DNA of 64,000 nucleotides from Mytilus trossulus (GCF_036588685.1 NC_086378.1:20809578-20873577); one strand, 5' to 3'. Counted from the first letter of the stretch, positions 1 to 12,244 are shown. Made by a program: numbers and translations. Notes: generated from the letters alone by a model not told the origin.

Positions 1-599
1 ATTCCATTATATTGTCAACGATACGTGAACAAAACAAGCAGACACAAAAAGTAAAAATGTTAAAAATAGGGGTAAAGCAGTCAACATTGTGTTATCATCT
101 TAATCATTATAAAAACAACAAATGTTACGAGAAAGCACAAAAAAAAGGCATGCATCAAATTTAACATCCTCATTTTGCTTATATTATACGATTTTATTTA
201 TCTAAGTAAAATCTATCCATAAAGGATGGGAGGTTTTCAGTTCTGGTGTAAAATTGCGCGTTTGAAAATCGCACAGGTAGACATTAAATAATTTTGTCGT
301 TCAATGTATGACGGCATACATAAACGAAGAGTCACATAAAGTAGATATAACAAAAAACAGACTTAACAGTAAAAGTAATAATAATAAATAAAATAATTGT
401 TTGGTTCGACGGGACATAAGTACAGAGTCACGTCAAAAGTATATCACAAAAAACAGACTTAACAGAATAATTAGTATTAATAAATAAAATGATATTGTCG
501 TTCAAAGTATGATGGTATGCATTAATTCTACAAACAAACGTTTAAAAAAACAAACGTGTGGTGGTTGAAGGTGGTGGTTGTGTAATTTATTGAGAGCCA
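1..599. repeat. Dispersed repeat region left of the LINE, no gene
   Basis: No coding potential is seen. A segment reading roughly gagtcac...aaaaacagacttaacag occurs twice, near 329-370 and 424-465. Related copies occur near 6812-6860 and 19145-19195, so this is a dispersed repeat in which the LINE appears to sit. From memory the sequence resembles DNA that accompanies Penelope-like elements in mussels; I cannot verify that here. Confidence 0.5.
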
Positions 600-951
600 G
601 TTTTACAGATTTTACAGATTTTTACAGACTTGATAGTGTTTTAATGTGAACTTTTATTTCCTGTATTGCCAATGAGAACCCTGAATGATGTTTTAGCAAA
701 GTGAAAATACATTTACTGCCATTTCTCGAAAGAAAATGAGATACACGAGACAAAGAAATAGCCGATTCATAGTCGCCATCTTGGTTTTATGAAGAAATTT
801 TAAAGAAGTTTTTAATTAACAGTCCTTTTACCTTTTAAACATAGAACACTTTTAATATATAGTGAACAGTTTTAAGAAAGACAATTGTTTTATTTAAACA
901 TTTTTTCCAAATCACTGTTTTTGAGTAGATACAACCAACAGTAAATTCAAA

Positions 952-3033
952 ATGTCGAGAAGGTCAAGTAGAGAATTAGTTCCAACTAAAATATATACAC
1001 CCAGCAAGAGTATTCAAACTACTAAGAATTATGTATTAAATGAGAAAAGAACTTTGAATAAAATTAAGGAAGCTGCAAATAGAGACATTGATATTCAAGC
1101 AACTTTGAAAAGGGGGAATTTAATCATACATTTTTAATCGGCTGCATTTTTGCAATTCAATACATGCTTCGACCAGTATTTTAGCTCAAACCAAAGTTTA
1201 AAACTAACAGTACATGAAAGGTTCGATTTATCAAAGAAATTATCAGAGAGGTCAATTTCATTTGCCGACGTTAGTAATCCGTCAAAGCAGTTGTATAGGG
1301 TGAACATTTTTAATACAACATGTCGTATTGAAGTGAATGGGAAACAATTTATGTCATTCATAGATGAACTTTCTAAAATTGCATCGCATATGAGTAATGA
1401 TGTAGACTATAAACATCTCAACACCAAAATTAAAGAGCAATGTGATTTTTTATTATCATCAATTAATAACGGTCATAATCCGTCAGTTGTAGTGGATAAT
1501 ACAAAGATTAGTCAATCTAAAGCTGTTACAAATGCTGCCGCTGGTAGTAATGACATTAAGGACCCTAAAGTATGCCCTAAATGTACTAGAAATTGCTTAT
1601 CTAGAAGTGTCTGGTGTAATAGGGGTGAACATTGGATACACTATAATTGCGAAAAACTAAAAAGTGAAATGATTAACATTTTAGAGAATAATTCTGATAC
1701 AAACCATTATATATGTTCAATTTGTGATATAGACTCCATAGATGATAAACAAGTATCATCTGTGAATTCTCCCACTCATACTTAAGTATGTGATAGTATC
1801 AACTTACCTTTGGTCAACATGATTAATGAAGAATCTTTTTTAGAAGGAAATGAAATAGAATCCGATACTTCAGTAAAACATATAGATAAAGATCAAGTAA
1901 TACCCAAAGTAACTTTTGCTCAATCTCTTTTATTGGAGGAATTTCCAAGGTCTTGTGCCTTATGTTTAGAGTTGTTAAATACTGATGAACAAATTTGTGA
2001 ATTCTGTGATCAATCTTATCACATAAAATGTATGGGAAAAGAAAATAAAATATGTCTAGGATGTGAAGCAACACATAGTCAAAATTCTGAAAATTTGCAT
2101 TTGAATATTGAAACTTCAGTAAAGAAGGTTAATTCACCTCGTCCAACTTTAGTCTGTGTAGACAAAAACATTACTGATAAATCTAAAGAAAATCAAGATA
2201 AGGATAATGAAAATAGTGTGTTGAAACAGAAAGAATTGCGTCAATTAGAACTAAAATTAAAGAAAAAAGAAGAAAGTCTGAAATTAAAAGAGTTGTCAGT
2301 GAATAAAAAACTTAAAGAGAAAACCAAGCTTCTTGATTATCTTCACCAACTTGAAGCCCGAAATTTAGAGTTAGAACAAACCATAAAAACAATGAATAGG
2401 AAAATTATTATATTGGAAGAAAATCAAAATAACTCTTCCCTGCGTAATGAAAAATCAGAATCTGGAAATTTAAATAGTCATAGGGATAATAGTGAAGATT
2501 TACTGGTACAAGTAAGGAATAAAGTCACAAAATTTATTGTGGACAAGATTGAAAATGAATTGGATAAATTATCTGACAATATTACTGAAAGCAATGATAA
2601 ATTAAAGGATACACAAAATCATGTTTATCAACAAAATGTGAAAGATAACTCAGAAAATCAATATTCTCAACATAATTGGGATTACCAAAATTATTATCAT
2701 CAATATCCATATTATTATGATCATCACAACTCATATTATATAAATAATTATGGAACTGTAAATGAGAGTCATAGTGATTCAGAAAGTAGATGTGATTATG
2801 AAAATCAATGGTTTCAAGATACGTCTCCGGACAATACTCAAACTGTTACTCATTCGAATCTTATTGATGTATTAGCGTCAGACAACCAAGTAAGGACAAA
2901 TTGTGATTCACAAAGTAATCAACCTAGGAACTATTTGGGACAAAATTTATATTTCCAAAGTAATAACATTGCCAAAACTTTACATGGAAATAATTTTTTA
3001 TGGAAAACAAGCCTCAGTGTCCAACCGACATAA
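952..3033 (+). pseudogene. LINE ORF1, PHD/zinc-finger and coiled-coil protein with two stops
   Basis: One reading frame runs from ATG 952 to the stop at 3033 and is interrupted only by TAA at 1135-1137 and TAA at 1783-1785. The three open pieces are therefore one ancestral ORF of about 690 codons. The middle piece has a cysteine/histidine cluster (CPKC...C..WCNRGEHWIHYNC...CSICD, about 1576-1737) of PHD-finger type, as in ORF1 of CR1-like LINEs. The last piece has a second cluster (CALCLEL...CEFCDQSYHIKC...CLGC, about 1954-2067). It is followed by a charged coiled coil (about 2215-2430) and a Tyr/His/Asn-rich tail with many YY pairs. ORF1 proteins bind the element's RNA. The stops are most simply point mutations (CAA to TAA would do). 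It overlaps ORF2 by 34 bp in another frame. Confidence 0.75.
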
Positions 3034-6000
3034 TGGAACAATTAAATCATGAAAGTAGAGAGGATGATAAAAAGAAAGAACTTAATATTTTAACTTTTAA
3101 TTGTAAAAATATACAAACATGCGGTATGTTTTTTGATGAACTTTTTAAATCAACAGATATATTTTTAATTCAAGAACATTGGCTGTTTAATTTTCAACTG
3201 AATTTACTTAATGAACTTCATCAAAATATTTGTGGAATTGGAAAAGCGGTCGATGATAAAGATCCAATAAATCCAACCAATTTACCTCGTGGTTATGGGG
3301 GAACAGGAATTTTATGGAGAAAAGACCTTGACAATTTTATTAATCCGTTAGATATTGGAAACGATAGAATTTGCTGTGTTGAACTTTTAGGATCTTCAAA
3401 GCTACTCCTAGTATCTGTTTATTTACCATGTAAAGGAACACCATCTGACTCATTAGAATTTTATAACTGTATAGACCAACTACATGAAATCATTCAAAGT
3501 TATAGCGACTCTCACTCTATTATAATTGGTGGCGATTTTAACGAAAATATTTTAAGTAAAATAGATACGAGAAGAAACAAATATTTAGTAGACTTTTTGA
3601 ATGAAAATAGTTTATATACTGAAGAAAATGGTATTACTTTTGTAAATTGTAGTGGTAAAGGAACTTCAACTATTGACTTTTTACTTTTTAAACAAGATTT
3701 TAAAGAGAATGTGATCAGTATGGAAACAATGGACAATGTAGCTACTAACGTGTCTGATCATTTTCCTGTTAAAGCAAAATTGAAATATATCATCAATGCT
3801 AAAGAAAAACTGAAATGTTCAAATTCAAATATTTTACCCTCTGGAAAAACTCCATGGAAAAAAATAGATAAAGACGCATATAAAACTTTAGTTGAAAATG
3901 GATTAGATAATTTTTCATCATCTTTAGAAAATAAATATGAAGTGGATATTGCTTTTCAAAATATGAACAGTTTACTCTTCAATTCAGCAAAAAGTTGTTG
4001 TCCAACTCCTCGAAAAAGATATAGAAAACCAAAATTAAAAGTAATGAATGAAGATATTTCTGGCGCAATTGCAATGAAAAAAAAGGCTTTTTATCAATGG
4101 AAGATTAATGGGCGGTCGGAAGATCCAAGGAATGAACTTTATATTCAGAAAAAAGAGACAACTTATAATTTACGTAAACACTGTCGCAAGGCAGTTGCGA
4201 TGAATAGAATCGATGAAAGAGAAAAAATAATGGAAGCAAATATCAAAAACAAAAATTCATTTTATAGACTTATTAAAAAACAGAGGGGAAGATTAAGTAA
4301 TCATATAGATAAACTATCTGTAGGAGACACAGTGTATAGTACAGAAAACAACATTCTAAGTGGATGGAAACATCATTTTGAAAATTTAACAAAAAATTCT
4401 ATTCATGAACATTTTGATAACAAATATCAACAAAAGATCGAACAAGAATATATTGATATAATTGACATTTGTAGAGCTATGTTTCAGCACCAAAGTATTA
4501 CTGAAAATGAAATAGTAGAAGCTTTGAAGTTATTAAATTTAAATAAATCACCAGATATATTTGGAGTTTCAACTGAAAACTTATTATATGGAGGACAATC
4601 TCTTATTTATCACCTTAAAGAACTCTTGGATAGTACTTTTAGACTTTGTTATATACCAGACGAACAGAAATTAGGGATAGTAATTCCGTTCTTTAAGAAT
4701 AAAGGAAGTTGTAAAGACAGTAAAAATTATCGTGGAATAACAATTACTCCAACATTATCCAAACTCATTGAGGCTGTTTTAAAGATCAGAATTAATCCTG
4801 ACATTATAAAATATCAAAATCCATTACAACGTGGCTTTACTAAAAGAACAGCACCATTAAACTGCTCTTTTATTATAGAAGAATATCACAAGGAATGTAT
4901 CGAGTTAAATGATCAAATAATAATAACTATGCTTGATGCAAAATCTGCATTCGATGCTGATAGACATGCTGGGCTTATCAGAAGATTATATCAAATGAAA
5001 ATTCCGGAACAATCTATTTTAATTATTGATAATCTATATAAAAATGCTGTTTCTTGTGTTAAATGGAATAATCAAATATCGGACACTTTTAGAATAGAAC
5101 AAGGCGTAAGACAAGGAGGGGCTCTTAGTGCAGACTTGTACAAAATCTATATAAATACACTTTTAGACATTTTAGCTGATTCAGGATATGGAGGCAAAAT
5201 TGGATCGATTTCTTGTTGTGCTCCTACTTGCGCAGAAGATTTAGCCATTCTTAGTAACTGTCCGAATGAAACGCAAATTTTAATTGATATGGCCTTTGAT
5301 TTTAGTAAACGTGAGGCATACTTACTACAACCAGCAAAAAGTTGTGTTATACAGTCTAAATCACGTCACCATGAGAAAGTAAATGAAAATTTTTGGAATT
5401 TAGGCAAGTCTGTTCTTCCAACTTCTAATAAAGCAACACATATAGGAATATGTCGTACAGACGATGATTCATGTAAAGCAACAATAGATGAGAATTTAAA
5501 GAAAGCAAGAAGGACACTATATAGTTTAATGGGGGTTGGACTTTATGGCGAAAATGGACTAGATCCACAAACTTCAATGTCAATAATGAATACTTATATT
5601 ATACCGATAATGTTTTATGGATTGGAAATAGTAATCCCTAGAGGAAGATGTTTAGAAACTTTAAATATCCAATTTAAGAAGTTCTTGAAACAATTGTTAT
5701 CTTTACCAAAAACAGTAGCAGATCCTGCTATATATATGATTTCTGGGATGTTACCTGTAGAAGCTCAAATAGATGTAAAAATTTTAACTTTTTATGGAAA
5801 TATTACTAGACAAGGAAAAAATTCTATTGAATGGCAACTAGCGGAAAGACAATTAAATGTTAAATCTATTAATAGTAATAGTTGGTTTAGTTTACTGAGG
5901 AAAATATTTTTGAAATATGAACTTAATGATCCTGCACAATACTTAGTTAATCCAATTAGTAAATACCAATGGAAAAGGGAAATAACTTCCAAAGTTCAAA

Positions 6001-6551
6001 AATTCTGGATTGAGAAGATACTGAATCAAGCAAAACTTTATACCAGTTTAAGATACTTATCGTTGATATATAAACCAGGACAATGTCATCCTATTGCAAA
6101 TACAAATACTATGAATTCAAGGGAAATTATTAGAATTCCTACAAAATTGAAAATAGCTACTGGGAGTTACATTCTGCAAACAGTTAGAGCCAAGTTTAAA
6201 AGTAATACAGAACTGTCTATATGAAAACTGTGTAATGAAACAGAAGAAACTTTACCACATTTCTTATTAACGTGTAAAAGTTTAGAAGATATCAGAAAAC
6301 CAATTTTGGAAGATTTAATTAATTCCTGTAGTGAAGAACTAGCTGCTTTTAATATGAAAGGTGAACATTTTGACATTTTACAACTGATCATAGATCCCTT
6401 TAATTACATGACAATGTTAAGAAATGAAAAAGTTTTTAAAGTGATACAGAACATTATAGATCCAAAATGTAGGCGATTATGTTACAATCTCCATTGTGAA
6501 AGATATAGACTGTTGCAATTAGATGATATAAAGAAAAAGAAAAGAAAGTAA
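3000..6551 (+). pseudogene. LINE ORF2, endonuclease-reverse transcriptase with one TGA stop
   Basis: The open frame 3000-6224 gives 1074 residues and the same frame resumes at 6225 and runs to 6551, so one TGA (6222-6224) splits an ORF of about 1183 codons. The endonuclease/exonuclease/phosphatase domain comes first (LTFNCKN, IQEHW, GGDFNE, STIDFLLF, SDHFPV; residues about 28-265). The reverse transcriptase follows (NYRGIT, LDAKSAFD, GVRQGGALS), with CAED where LINEs usually have YADD or CADD; the first catalytic Asp of that motif is therefore Glu. The C-terminal CCHC knuckle reads x-K-L-C, eight residues, H, four residues, C after the stop, and TGA sits exactly where its first Cys is expected. 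A 5' start is possible at M1 or at the in-frame Met eleven codons later. Confidence 0.85.
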
Positions 6552-6896
6552 CATTTTATGAATCCTAAGTGTCAATTGGTTGTCTACTCTTAAACAGTGA
6601 TATCTTTAGATAAATATTTTAGATTTTAAAATATTTAATGATTTGATGATATTGACATTAAGTCAAATTTTATCGTCAAGAATATGATGAACAATGTAAA
6701 TAGTGTATAGTGATATTGGTGGAAGATATTTTTATTCATGATGTGAAAAACCAATACTCGGAAGAGGTGTGCCTACATTGGCAGAATATATATTACAGAT
6801 TACAGATTAGCACAGAGTCACGTCAAATGAATATCTAAAAAAACCTGACCTAAAAGTAAAAGTAATATAATTAAAGACAGATACAATAACACGTTT

Positions 6897-7015
6897 TTAA
6901 GATGATAACCAATGTCAGAACACAAAATCTATACTTCAAGACCATCTTGTATTATTTGTGAAGTTGATACGGAATATTTATCAAAAAGTTCTTGGTACCT
7001 TCCGATGAATTTATT
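6897..7015. repeat. Dispersed repeat, paired with 19408-19555
   Basis: This segment (taagatgataacc...cttggtaccttccgatgaa) is clearly homologous to 19408-19550, with scattered substitutions. It lies directly beyond the C-terminal remnant of the minus-strand Penelope-like element and may be part of that element's 3' region. No gene is seen. Confidence 0.5.
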
Positions 7016-7796
7016 TTAGAAAAACGACGAGACAAACCCCTGGTTCATCAACTTTCTAATCAGACACTGGTGACGTTTTACAAAGTCTGAGTAGGAGCTG
7101 CAGGCTCTTGAATGCCGAATAAGTTGGGAAATGTATATTCCATATGCAGGTGAAGTTGGTATAATGCTACTATGGTGGGGGGAAATTGATAATATCAAAA
7201 TTAAAATCGTCCTTCGTCATAGATTCTGGTACTGAGATGACTGTGTATGTCAAATTAGAGGTATTAGCCTAAAACTGAGGCGGAGGAAGCCGTGTCTGTT
7301 GTCTCTTTAATTTCTAGTTCTGGTGTATATACTAATGGAACCCAATCAGAAAAGTTCAAATTGTTCAAGGAAAGAACATCATCAATATATCTGTAAGTGA
7401 AATTCAATAACCTGGCTTCTTTGATCTCTCTTGTTTTTGACAAGTGTCTAAAGGAACTCCGATTCATATGAAAATAAGAATAGGTCGGCAAGGAGAGGCT
7501 CACAGTTTGTTCTCATAGAAATGCCGACAATTTTTTGAAAAAGTCTACCTATAAATTCAACAAATATGTTGTCAATAAGAAACTCCAACAAACTGATCAC
7601 TTGTTCCTCTGTGTAGTATGTTTTACCCTTTTGTTCCCTATTAACAAAATATGCTTTATGGTATCCCAAAGTGATAAATTTATAGCGTATGCTACCATTT
7701 TTATGATGAAAAGCATTGTCGATTATTTCTTTTAGACAGTTTTTCAATTTCACATGGGTTTATACAAGGTTGAAAAATCAAAAGTTTTGATAGAAC
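7016..7796 (-). pseudogene. Reverse-transcriptase part of the Penelope-like element
   Basis: Motif A reads KTFDFSTLY near 7795-7765. A frame at 7753-7448 then carries the palm region (FITLGYHKAYFV, LIDNIFVEF, then GISMRTNCEPLLADLFLF where GIPMGTNCAPLLADLFLF is usual). After a frameshift YRYIDDVLSLNN follows, with the catalytic YIDD at 7389-7378 and PELEIKETTDT after it. A third fragment (AYGIYISQLIRHSRACSSY, about 7140-7080) is the segment that follows RT in these elements. At least two frameshifts separate the pieces, so no functional enzyme is made. It belongs downstream of the GIY-YIG part at 8862-9579, about 1 kb away. Confidence 0.75.
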
Positions 7797-8612
7797 TTAT
7801 TTCAGAAAAAGACCGAGATTTAAAATTATCCAGAAGTTCTTTAGAGTTTTTAAGAATTCATATATGGTTAATACCACTACGCGAGTAAACAGTTTCACAG
7901 TATATCTAAAGACCCTCTTTCACGGCGGACAGAATTTTAGTCAATCTAATGGACAATTCTTTAGTAGAACATGCATATCAGCCGGTAATGTATCGTTGTT
8001 TGTACGGAATTTTGTGAAGTTTAGGTATCCAATACAAACAAGATAAGTCCTTCGATTTGTTGTTAAATGCAATGTTCATTGAAGCCATGAACGACTTATG
8101 ATTCGCCAAAATCACATCCTTGTCAAATGATATGTCTTTGTATGTGGGATTACCTGAGTGCTCATTTATTCCTTATTCTTTTATAAGACACTCGTAGTAA
8201 TACGATTTACATATAAAGACAATATTATTTGAAGCTTTGTCCGCAGGAACAACATCATACTTATCTTGAAGATATGATAGACATTTTACAGCCTCTTTGT
8301 CACTGAAAACGGACTTAAGATCGATCAATCACGCAGTTTTTCAACTTCTGAATGCGACAATTTACCAGAGACCTGATTGTTTTGACCCATTCTGACAAAT
8401 ATCCAGTTGAACTTCTTCTCGTTTAGCCCATTCTCTGGCGTAGTCCTCAATGGAATCCATTATTATTTTGAAGTTATGGTTCCAATTGATGTGTTGGGGT
8501 TCTCTAAACTTAAGACCATGAGAAATCACCTTTCGGATATTTTAATGTTGAGTTATGTTTAGATCCCCAGTAATAACATGGCCAAGGGGCTGTAATTGTA
8601 AGGCGAGTGCGA

Positions 8613-8621
8613 ACAGTCACA
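8613..8621 (-). other. CxC (Cys-Asp-Cys) motif of the Naiad-type linker
   Basis: On the minus strand 8624-8586 reads TCDCSHSPYNYSP, and after a one-base shift GHVITGDLNI. The CxC motif linking endonuclease and RT is the diagnostic feature described for Naiad/Chlamys elements. The local frameshift explains why no long open frame covers it. Confidence 0.65.
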
Positions 8622-8861
8622 TGTCAGGTTTTTTTTTAAGATATTGTTCTAATCAAGGTCCTGTAATACTTGTTTATAGTTAAATATTTTGGGTGCAATG
8701 GTTTAAGTGTAACTGTAGGATACAATAGAAACAGACTAGTTTTGAAAATAAATAGGAATTTTAGATGTTACCTCTTTGTGATGTAGAACGTTGCTGATGT
8801 TGATTGCATCAATTCCTCTATTGGTAAAGTAAACAGGAAGGAATTTCCCCTTATCCTCATG

Positions 8862-9579
8862 TTAAGGTTCCGATCTTACTGGTTTAAATAGACGGAAAAG
8901 AGCTACCTCACAAATTATATCGACAAGTCTGTATATTGGAGAAAATGTATTGGTGCCTCCTTTGTCAAGTGCATAATCTCTCAAACATTTTAGAAAATTA
9001 ACAGGCAGTGAGAAAAGAATAGTTCTAATGTAATGTAACCCTAACGGATGATGAAGATGAGAAAGAATGTCATTAAAGGTTCCAGAAGGCGATCTAGATT
9101 TGGAAGACTTTTTTACATTAGGCCGATGGTAACATTTTTGCCCAAGACTACGTTGGTTTCGTAAGGTAGTATTAAATAAACTCATTACATTAATATCACT
9201 GTAGGCTGGACTTGACAAATTTCCTACTCCTTTGACATTATCATTGCAGCCATATGGCATGGCTGTACCTAGTTCCCTTATTCAGAAATTTTCAATATCT
9301 TTTCGGAAAGGAGTACTAAGTACAGGGCTATTTGTGTGGTGATAAATTTTCTCGATGATGCGTACTTTCATAGATAAAGAAGGATCATGGTCCGGTTGAT
9401 TAAAATGGTTATAAAGAACCCTGATTTGCGGATCTTTATTATCAGACCGGTGTTGATTCATCCTTTTACGTAAAGTTTGTCGAGTTTCACCAATATAAAG
9501 TAGTCCACACAAAGTACATTCGATTCCGTACACGACAACATTGTCCGTGAAACAGTCCAGAGGCTCGAAAGATTTAGTA
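8862..9579 (-). pseudogene. GIY-YIG endonuclease part of the Penelope-like element
   Basis: The frame opens upstream of 9533 with a segment ending NVVVYGIECTLCG, followed by LLYIGETRQTLRKRMNQH. This is the GIY-YIG nuclease core with the YGI and YIG tripeptides and the catalytic Arg region, together with the C..C and H of the CCHH motif known from these elements. A single TGA at 9282-9284 interrupts an otherwise continuous frame; related proteins, from memory, have Trp there, so TGG to TGA is the simple explanation. The frame then continues through GTAMPYGCNDN and LGLHYIRTILFSLP to a stop at 8862. The nuclease would nick target DNA to prime reverse transcription. The call of broken copy is firm; the clade is an inference from domain order. 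Confidence 0.75.
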
Positions 9580-9580
9580 T

Positions 9581-9735
9581 AAAATTGAGAATGGAAATGG
9601 GGAATGTGTCAAAGAGACAACAACCCGACCAAAGAAAAAAACAAAAGCAGAAGGTCACCAACAGGTCTTCAATGTAGCGAGAAATTCCAGCACCCGGAGG
9701 CGTCCTTCAGCTGGCCCCTGTTAAATTACTGGTGA
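9581..9735 (+). repeat. Bivalve dispersed repeat R1 (aaaattgagaatgg...)
   Basis: The repeat runs from aaaattgagaatggaaatgg to the end of the ggcgtccttcagctgg block. Other copies or fragments lie at 41105-41243 (-), 42165-42310 (-), 42543-42617 (+), 52155-52295 (-) and 57487-57625 (-). No coding function is seen. It abuts the truncated 5' end of the Penelope-like element. Confidence 0.7.
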
Positions 9736-10965
9736 AATCAGGCGTCGTGATTAACATATTACATGTCATACACATGCTCCTTTTTCCTTTTGTTGTGTTT
9801 TCAAGAAGCAATGATAGGTGTTGATTCACTTGTAGCATTTGTATTCAAACAGTCGAAAATATTAACGCAACATGGCTTTAATTTATGAAAAGTATCTGAA
9901 TTTTTAAAATAGTAATTACCTCTTGGCTGAACGTACGTCAAATCATGGGTATCCCAGAGGATATTCCATGGAACACAAAAGGTGTTACACAAATACCTTA
10001 CATGAGGCAAACTCGATAAGGCGAAACCTGATAAAAAAAACAAAATGTTATTAATCAGAGGATCAAGTAAAAAATATTAAAAAAACAATTGTTTGCAGGT
10101 ATTTTTCTCAATTGGTGCAATTTGGTTTAGGCATTTTCCGAAGAAAATGATTGGTTAAACATGGTTTTATAGCTATCTATACATCTCACGTGTATGACAG
10201 TTGTTTATAGACCTTTATTCGACAAGGTCACACAAATTCAATAGCTTAATATCGATGTTTAAAATGAAAAAAATAGGTCAGGTATGTTCAACAAAATTCA
10301 GCTTATGATCGATGTTTAAAATGAAAAAAAAAGGTCAGGTATGTTCAACAAAATTCAGCTTATGATCGATTTCAATTTACTTTTGTTAATGAAATGGGAT
10401 ATTTATCTTTTAAATTCGTATAGATTTAAGAATTATCAAGGTTCAATCATATTTTGTCTTTTCTATCATTAAAATTCTTTTAATGAAAATCCGATATGAA
10501 AACAATTTATTTTATAAAAATGTGAGGTTTGGGTAGCCACGAAACCAGGTTTAATCCACCATTTTTTCTTAAATGTCCTGTACCAAGTCCGAAAATTGCA
10601 GTTGTTTCTGTGTGTGTTCGATTTTAGTGTAATGTTTCTGTTGTGTCGTAATTTTCCTCTTATATACACATGGAATAATGTTATTTTTTTCCTAAAATCT
10701 TATATCCGCGAGCCTCCTTAAGGATATAATTATATAAAAACAAATCCTGAGAAATATTTATATGAAGAGAAGTGATAAGTATTAAATTCATCGTAACCAT
10801 CTTTATAAAATAAAGGCTATTATTTTGGCACATTTACCCTATTTGCTCTTTCCGTCTTATAGCTGAGGCATTATAGGCTTGTTCTTATTCAGGTCCATTG
10901 AATGACGTTTATTGTACTGACGGAAGTTCATAACTGGGCATGTTTATATCATAGTTTCCAGTGAT
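9736..10965. repeat. Intergenic repeats, with a 57-bp tandem duplication at 10252-10365
   Basis: No gene is seen. Two copies of a 57-bp unit (tcgatgtttaaaatgaaaaa...) lie at 10252-10308 and 10309-10365 and differ at about one base. The segment near 10140-10200 (aaacatggttttatagctat) resembles 14912-14950. The stretch 10540-10670 resembles, more weakly, sequences next to the second Penelope-like element. Confidence 0.5.
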
Positions 10966-10974
10966 ATGTGCCAT

Positions 10975-12205
10975 ATGCGATATAAACAATGTTGTTACGA
11001 CTTCAGATGCCCATATTTTTTATCTACCATATTTGTTTTTGTTTTGGTAGCCATTATTGGTAATCTTACTTCCTGGTCCTATTTTGGTTTGAGCAAGGTA
11101 AGTAAACGACAACTTACATTTGTTTTTAAACACAACATATAAATCAATGGTTCAGTGAGTGTACATATACTATACCTAATCCACTGACGACATATTTCAA
11201 TGGTACAGCTGCTACAAGATAAAATTTTATGTATATGTATTTGTTATTATTTACTTTAAATATTATTGTTTTTTTTACTGAATTTCGATGACATATTTAG
11301 CAGGGCAACATTATTTTTGTAGTTTTTTTTTTTTATAGCAAGCTCGATTACAAATTGTCAATCATGTTGTACAAAAACAAATAAACAAATCAATGAGATG
11401 AGTTCTGAAAAGAGGGTAAAAGGGACGAAAGAGACAATACGTAAACTACCCTAAATATATATGACAAGTCAACTATAAACTTGGGAGGCAGCCAACATAT
11501 ATTTGTTTATTATATATAATTTAAACTTTTAAAGTATTGTTACCAAAATAATTCAATTACTAATGACCTTCGACGTTGGTAACAATTAGAACTTTAAACA
11601 ATAAAATGACTGTATTAGAAATACTGAATGACTTAATGCAAAATGTGTTGCTTTTGTTTTGATAGCAGCCAATATCACAAGAATATCCATTTTGTCTAAT
11701 TGAAATATTTACAACAAAAACAAATATGTATTTGACAATATACCTTGTATGGATCTTTTACGAAGAGTTGATGCAAATTTCCATGCAAAGGCGAATAATA
11801 CCGCTCTCTCCTAAAACGCTTATAACCAATATTTGTTTCGTATTTTGAAATTTAAAAAAAGCAGTTTATTTGTAGTATTCTTTATCAAATAATATTCAGG
11901 TGTCCAGCATAGACGAAATGACCAGTGACGTTACAGAGCACGCGTCTGGGGATCAGTTTGAAAAATGGATGGAATACCTCCCATCTGGCGTTATAAGTCA
12001 AACTCAGCTTAAAGATCTTCTTATTCCTGGTAAATATATGAGAATAGTGTGTTAATCATATGAAATTACAGTATCTTACGAGTTATCATGTTATAAATGT
12101 TTGTGGGTTAGCTGAAAACATTCAGGTCCCGGTAGGTAACAAAACTCCTTAATTATTCCCCCGCTTTAAATAATAATATGGGGTATCCTGTTTTATCTCT
12201 GACAC

Positions 12206-12244
<39 letters not shown>

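Larger units (their letters stand above)
600..6808 (+). mobile_element. Non-LTR retrotransposon (LINE), nearly full length, disabled
   Basis: The unit has a 5' untranslated region of about 350 bp, ORF1 (952-3033) and ORF2 (3000-6551). A 3' tail of about 250 bp ends in short direct repeats (ttacagattacagatta, 6792-6808). The two-ORF layout with an apurinic-type endonuclease and a reverse transcriptase is that of CR1/Jockey-type LINEs, and short tandem repeats instead of poly(A) at the 3' end also fit CR1-like elements. The exact clade is not assigned. Three in-frame stops make this copy non-autonomous. The 5' boundary is approximate; I could not define a target-site duplication. Confidence 0.8.
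7016..9580 (-). mobile_element. Penelope-like element, Naiad-type domain order, degraded
   Basis: Read on the minus strand the order is GIY-YIG endonuclease (about 9579-9282), a HHIRT-containing linker (to 8862), a CxC motif (8613-8621), reverse transcriptase (about 7796-7264) and a thumb/C-terminal segment (7198-7016). N-terminal GIY-YIG plus a CxC linker before RT is the published hallmark of the Naiad/Chlamys clade; canonical Penelope elements carry GIY-YIG at the C-terminus. Several frameshifts and stops show it is dead. The 5' end is cut off near 9580, where an unrelated bivalve repeat begins. Confidence 0.75.

Noticed and set aside
9282..9284. Selenocysteine recoding of the TGA
   Set aside because: The position matches Trp in relatives I recall, and other frameshifts show the copy is dead. 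Kept as a low-interest finding only.
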